Source of the DNA: Chloroflexota bacterium
Lineage (GTDB): Bacteria; Chloroflexota; Dehalococcoidia; SHYB01
Assembly (NCBI GenBank): GCA_016200725.1
Contig: JACQEE010000287.1
Location: 1-10,017 of the forward strand
Length of the DNA: 10,017 nucleotides
Reading direction: 5' to 3'
The position numbers were made by a program, and so were the translations under genes. Each line of letters begins with the position of its first letter. The first letter of the stretch is position 1. Under the pieces are notes generated by a model. That model saw only the letters and a program-made list of their open reading frames with translations, searched no databases and was not told the origin of the DNA. Shown one piece after another: positions 7,880-10,017 of the stretch.

Positions 7880-7908
7880 ATGATCCGTCTAGTCGTGTGC
7901 CCTGTCAA
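7880..7908 (-). promoter_or_regulatory. Candidate promoter of the DUF1461 gene
   Basis: On the minus strand TTGACA (7908-7903) is followed after 17 bp by GATCAT (7885-7880), a perfect -35 with a 4/6 -10. Transcription would start near 7872, placing the 7807-7827 palindrome in the leader about 45 nt downstream. Confidence 0.4.
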
Positions 7909-7973
7909 TCATCGCAGCAACGAAAGGTGCATCCTCGAGTCACAGCATGGACAGGACCTCGCTCCGGTGCGCG

Positions 7974-8003
7974 TTGACTGAATTCCCTTCTCGCCAGGAG
8001 AAT
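7974..8003 (+). promoter_or_regulatory. Candidate promoter of the divergent membrane protein gene
   Basis: TTGACT (7974-7979), 18 bp, GAGAAT (7998-8003). The match is modest, but the predicted start near 8010 would leave a short leader holding the strong ribosome site at 8021-8027. Confidence 0.35.
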
Positions 8004-8020
8004 GGCCGCGAGTGAATGGG

Positions 8021-8027
8021 AAGGAGG
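8021..8027 (+). promoter_or_regulatory. Ribosome binding site that fixes the start at 8034
   Basis: AAGGAGG lies 6 nt before the ATG at 8034. It falls inside the reading frame of the upstream in-frame ATG at 8016, which has no comparable site, so 8034 is the likely start. Confidence 0.7.
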
Positions 8028-8033
8028 AACCAG

Positions 8034-8660
8034 ATGGACTCGGACGAGACCCAAGTGCTGCTCAAGGAATATGAGGCGTGCCAGGGAGAAGCGACGAATA
8101 CCGCTTCATGGATTTGGACCTCTACAACAGTATTCCTCGCCGGGTGGATAGCCGCCCTAGGTTTCACGGCCGCCGCGCTCGACCGGATCCATTCCAGGGC
8201 AGACATCTGGCTGCTGGCGGTGGCGGCAGTCGTCTCCCAAGCCTTCTGGATCTCCTTCGTGAAACGAAGCCTTGACGTCCAACAGTTACTTTTCCTGAGA
8301 CAACGCCAGATTGAAGCCAAGCTCGGAATGCTGAAGAGCACAGCCATTAACGCCTTTGATCGAAAGAATAGCCAGTTCGACTTTCCGCCCGTCAAGCCCG
8401 AATCTCGGGAGGAACTCAGGGCCTTCCAACAGAGCACACCGCAGATGTCCGGGGGTTGGTTGATCGGAGGACTCGACGCCGTAAACCTCCAAGTCTTCAA
8501 ATGTCTTCGTTTGGGCGGCTCCCGCCGCGCGGCCCTCTATGGTCTTTCGCTTCTCCTGATGGTCGCTTGGATAGTCTTCGCATCGACAGCCGACGTTGCA
8601 AAACAAACGGCGAGTGTGTCTACCCCTGAAGCTACACCGACAGTTGGACCTACACGCTAA
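8034..8660 (+). CDS. Uncharacterised membrane protein with three hydrophobic segments
   Basis: A 208-residue protein that I do not recognise. Residues 1-25 are acidic to neutral and soluble. Hydrophobic segments lie at about 26-48 (starting WIWTSTTVFLAGWIAALGF), 57-76 (IWLLAVAAVVSQAFWISFV) and 166-184 (AALYGLSLLLMVAWIVFAS). Between the second and third is a charged, probably cytoplasmic stretch (about 77-150), with a possible amphipathic helix around VQQLLFLRQRQIEAKLGML (82-100). The C-terminal 25 residues are Thr/Ser/Pro-rich. The ATG at 8034 is chosen over 8016 because AAGGAGG precedes it by 6 nt. Codon use is less GC-rich than in mazG or the kinase, which may indicate acquisition. It is divergent from the DUF1461 gene and followed by about 330 bp without a gene, so it is likely monocistronic. 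The real function is unknown; a RipA- or SLATT-like membrane protein is only a loose analogy. Confidence 0.7.
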   Translation: MDSDETQVLLKEYEACQGEATNTASWIWTSTTVFLAGWIAALGFTAAALDRIHSRADIWLLAVAAVVSQAFWISFVKRSLDVQQLLFLRQRQIEAKLGMLKSTAINAFDRKNSQFDFPPVKPESREELRAFQQSTPQMSGGWLIGGLDAVNLQVFKCLRLGGSRRAALYGLSLLLMVAWIVFASTADVAKQTASVSTPEATPTVGPTR

Positions 8661-8937
8661 CCTTCGCAATTACCTGCCATGGTTGAGATCGATTCTTCGA
8701 TTGCGCCGCCTCGATTCCGAGCGACGACACTATCGCCGGAGCACCAGCGCCAGCGTATTCCCCAGGCCATCCCTCATTTACACCGGCATAGACAGCCTCC
8801 AGGGCGGTGAAGTTATCATCCCTCCGAGCGCCGTGGGAAGGGCCATGTGTCGCAAGCCGGGCAGGCGGGATGGGGCGGTTTGCCAGGGGTAGAAGAGCGA
8901 GATGATGCGCTTCATCTCGGGGACTCGCACCCGCCTG
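8661..8937. other. Intergenic stretch without a convincing gene
   Basis: Between the membrane protein stop and the mazG promoter I see no RNA gene, no ribosome site with a credible reading frame and no insertion-sequence end. A minus-strand frame of 45 codons (8915-8778) and a second minus-strand open frame ending just inside the left part exist but lack support. The only clear structure is the inverted repeat at 8898-8919. The length leaves room for a small RNA or a decayed gene. Confidence 0.4.
8898..8919. repeat. 8-bp inverted repeat with 6-base loop upstream of mazG
   Basis: CGAGATGA, TGCGCT, TCATCTCG is a perfect stem-loop located 19 bp before the palindrome at 8938. On the plus strand it is followed by GGGGAC rather than T residues, so it is not a canonical terminator for the upstream gene. 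It could be a protein site, an RNA hairpin or an imperfect terminator. Confidence 0.35.
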
Positions 8938-8952
8938 TTCCTTGTCAAGGAA
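8938..8952. promoter_or_regulatory. Palindromic operator over the mazG -35
   Basis: TTCCTTG, T, CAAGGAA is a perfect 7-1-7 inverted repeat covering the TTGTCA -35 of the mazG promoter. It has the same 15-bp core, in the same orientation relative to the downstream gene, as the palindrome at 7807-7827. Overlap with the -35 is the usual placement of a repressor site. Confidence 0.6.
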
Positions 8953-8971
8953 AACGCCCGGCGCCTAGAAT
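8942..8971 (+). promoter_or_regulatory. Promoter of mazG
   Basis: TTGTCA (8942-8947), 18 bp, TAGAAT (8966-8971): five of six matches in each box. Transcription would start near 8979, next to the ribosome site AAGGAG at 8981-8986, so the leader would be very short. Confidence 0.6.
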
Positions 8972-8992
8972 GAGTTCTCCAAGGAGTCTCCC

Positions 8993-9775
8993 GTGTCCGA
9001 GATCGGCGACCTCGAGTCCTTCAACACCTTCCTCGCCATCGTCGCCAGGTTGCGCGCTCCCGACGGCTGCCCCTGGGACCGCGAGCAGGACCACGCCTCG
9101 CTCAAGAAGTTTCTGCTCGAGGAATGCTACGAAGCCCTCGACGCCATCGACAGCGGCGATCCGCAGAAGATCGCCGAGGAACTTGGCGACGTCCTGCTGC
9201 AAGTCGGCCTCAACGCACAGGTCGGCGCCGATAACGGCACGTTCACCATCAAGGACGTCCTGCGTCACATCAACACCAAACTCATCCGCCGCCATCCGCA
9301 CGTCTTCGGCGACGTGAAGGTGAAGGACGCCGCGCAGGTCGTTGCGAATTGGGACCAACTCAAGAAGGCCGAGCGGAAAGAAGGGGCATCGGTGCTCGAT
9401 GGCGTCCCCAAGTCGCAGCCGGCGCTCTTTCAGAGTCAGGAAATCCAGGGGCGCGCGGCGCGGCAGGGCTTCGACTGGCCGAACATGGACGGCGTGCTCG
9501 ACAAGGTGCGCGAGGAACTCGGCGAGTTCAAAGGCGCGCGCACCAAGGCCGAGCAGGAGCACGAACTCGGCGACATCATCGCCGCGCTCGTCAACGTCGG
9601 CCGCAAACTCGACATCGACACCGAAGGCGCCGTGCGCAAGGCCAACGAACGCTTCCGCCGGCGCTTCCAGTACATGGAGCGCGCCGCCCGCGAGCGCGGC
9701 GCCTCCATCGAGCGCCTACCCCTCGACGAGCAAGAGGCGCTGTGGCAAGAGGCCAAGCGGCAAGAGCGGGGGTAG
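8993..9775 (+). CDS. mazG: Nucleoside triphosphate pyrophosphohydrolase MazG
   Basis: MazG hydrolyses nucleoside triphosphates to the monophosphate and pyrophosphate, cleaning the nucleotide pool. In E. coli it also affects ppGpp levels and MazEF toxicity. The protein has 260 residues, close to the E. coli length, with the two-repeat arrangement. The N-terminal signature DGCPWDREQDHASL is at 24-37. The first metal-binding helix pair is LEECYEALDAI with EELGD (E43, E44, E47, E63, D66). The second repeat has REELGEF (E174, E175, E178) and HELGD (E191, D194). The DGVPKSQPAL hinge at 136-145 is typical. The start is a GTG at 8993 with AAGGAG 6 nt upstream. It stands alone behind its own promoter, whose -35 lies in a palindrome shared with the DUF1461 gene. 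No mazEF genes are present in the window. Confidence 0.96.
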   Translation: MSEIGDLESFNTFLAIVARLRAPDGCPWDREQDHASLKKFLLEECYEALDAIDSGDPQKIAEELGDVLLQVGLNAQVGADNGTFTIKDVLRHINTKLIRRHPHVFGDVKVKDAAQVVANWDQLKKAERKEGASVLDGVPKSQPALFQSQEIQGRAARQGFDWPNMDGVLDKVREELGEFKGARTKAEQEHELGDIIAALVNVGRKLDIDTEGAVRKANERFRRRFQYMERAARERGASIERLPLDEQEALWQEAKRQERG

Positions 9776-9788
9776 GCAGCGGGCGGGA

Positions 9789-9818
9789 TTTCTTCACAAG
9801 TCTTTCACGTTCCTTTGC
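9789..9818 (+). promoter_or_regulatory. Degenerate 10-11 bp repeats upstream of the last gene, similar to the kinase upstream array
   Basis: TTTCTTCAC (9789), TCTTTCAC (9801) and TCCTTTGC (9811) recur at roughly one helical turn. Compared with the array at 6981-7020 read towards the kinase, the order TTTCTT, then TTCTTA/TCTTTC, then TTYCTTTGC is kept, ending in the shared GTTYCTTTGC. The site is about 95-120 bp before the ATG at 9911, the same distance range as the array upstream of the kinase. A TACCATAT stretch near 9854 could hold the -10. Confidence 0.35.
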
Positions 9819-9910
9819 GCAAGCAACACCGTACTCCACACGCCCTCCATCTACCATATCTCTGGCGTTACCCTGCACACTCGAACGCGGGGACGAGAGG
9901 AGCAAGCGTC

Positions 9911-10017
9911 ATGATGTGGTGGAACGGCGACGGACACACCCACTGGGGATGGATGGCCTTCGGCGCAATCTGGATGGTAATTTTCTGGGGCGCGATCATC
10001 CTTTTCGCGGTCTGGGC
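9911..10017 (+). CDS. Small Trp-rich membrane protein, possibly SHOCT family, N-terminal part only
   Basis: The frame opens with tandem ATGs at 9911 and 9914 behind AGGAG (9898-9902) and stays open for 35 codons to the window edge. The visible part starts MMWWNGDGHTHWGWMAFGA and continues into one hydrophobic helix (IWMVIFWGAIILFAVW). An N-terminal Met/Trp/Gly/His-rich segment followed by a single helix is common in small bacterial membrane proteins that end in a SHOCT domain; the part that would confirm this lies outside the window. It follows mazG by 135 bp and appears to have its own upstream control region with 10-11 bp repeats. The function is unknown. Confidence 0.6.
   Translation, partial: MMWWNGDGHTHWGWMAFGAIWMVIFWGAIILFAVW

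Noticed and set aside
7940..8500. 186-codon minus-strand frame opposite the 208-residue membrane protein
   Set aside because: It has no ribosome site or recognisable motif. The plus-strand gene has AAGGAGG at the right spacing and coherent hydrophobic helices.
8596..8892. 98-codon plus-strand frame overlapping the end of the membrane protein gene
   Set aside because: It begins inside the upstream gene in another frame, has no ribosome site, and its peptide is Arg-rich without a domain.
8778..8915. 45-codon minus-strand frame between the membrane protein and mazG
   Set aside because: Its ATG lies inside the stem-loop at 8898-8919, there is no convincing ribosome site, and the peptide has no recognisable family. 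It could be a tiny gene but is unsupported.
9776..10017. mazEF-type toxin-antitoxin partner next to mazG
   Set aside because: The only downstream frame encodes a Trp-rich membrane segment, and nothing upstream resembles MazE or MazF.

Overview
The window looks like a chromosomal stretch of a GC-rich free-living bacterium. The best guess is Chloroflexota or a similar deep lineage. This is inferred from an Ala/Thr/Pro-rich linker after a lipobox, a DUF1461/TIGR01906 membrane protein, the pairing of an amidohydrolase with a family 5 solute-binding lipoprotein, and several GTG starts. No rRNA, tRNA, CRISPR array, insertion sequence or phage gene was seen.

Layout. Positions 1-2681 (minus strand) hold a two-gene transcription unit: an amidohydrolase-2 family enzyme, then 14 bp later a family 5 solute-binding lipoprotein whose C-terminus lies beyond the left edge. 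A near-consensus promoter (TTGACA, 18 bp, TATGAT) and an adjoining perfect 7-3-7 palindrome sit upstream. Positions 2874-6890 (minus) encode one very large soluble sensor histidine kinase with seven PAS domains, one GAF domain and an intact HisKA/HATPase core. No response regulator gene is in the window. Upstream of the kinase, at 6981-7020, are four heptamers at an exact 11-bp period, resembling a binding site for an OmpR/PhoB-type response regulator. Positions 7038-7793 (minus) encode a four-helix DUF1461 membrane protein with the two histidines expected of Lit-like lipoprotein transacylases. Divergently, 8034-8660 (plus) encodes an unrecognised membrane protein. Next come about 330 bp without a convincing gene, then mazG (8993-9775, plus), and finally the start of a small membrane protein at 9911, cut by the right edge.

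The main signals not explained by the genes are regulatory. (1) The palindrome TTCCTTGTCAAGGAA occurs twice, in the same orientation relative to the gene it precedes: in the leader/start region of the DUF1461 gene and over the -35 of mazG. This suggests a shared repressor. (2) The 11-bp repeats upstream of the kinase have a degenerate counterpart upstream of the last gene. (3) A separate palindrome abuts the -35 of the amidohydrolase operon. Nothing here amounts to a clearly new multi-gene system. The strongest leads are these operators, the unusually large orphan kinase, and a possible lipoprotein-modifying enzyme.
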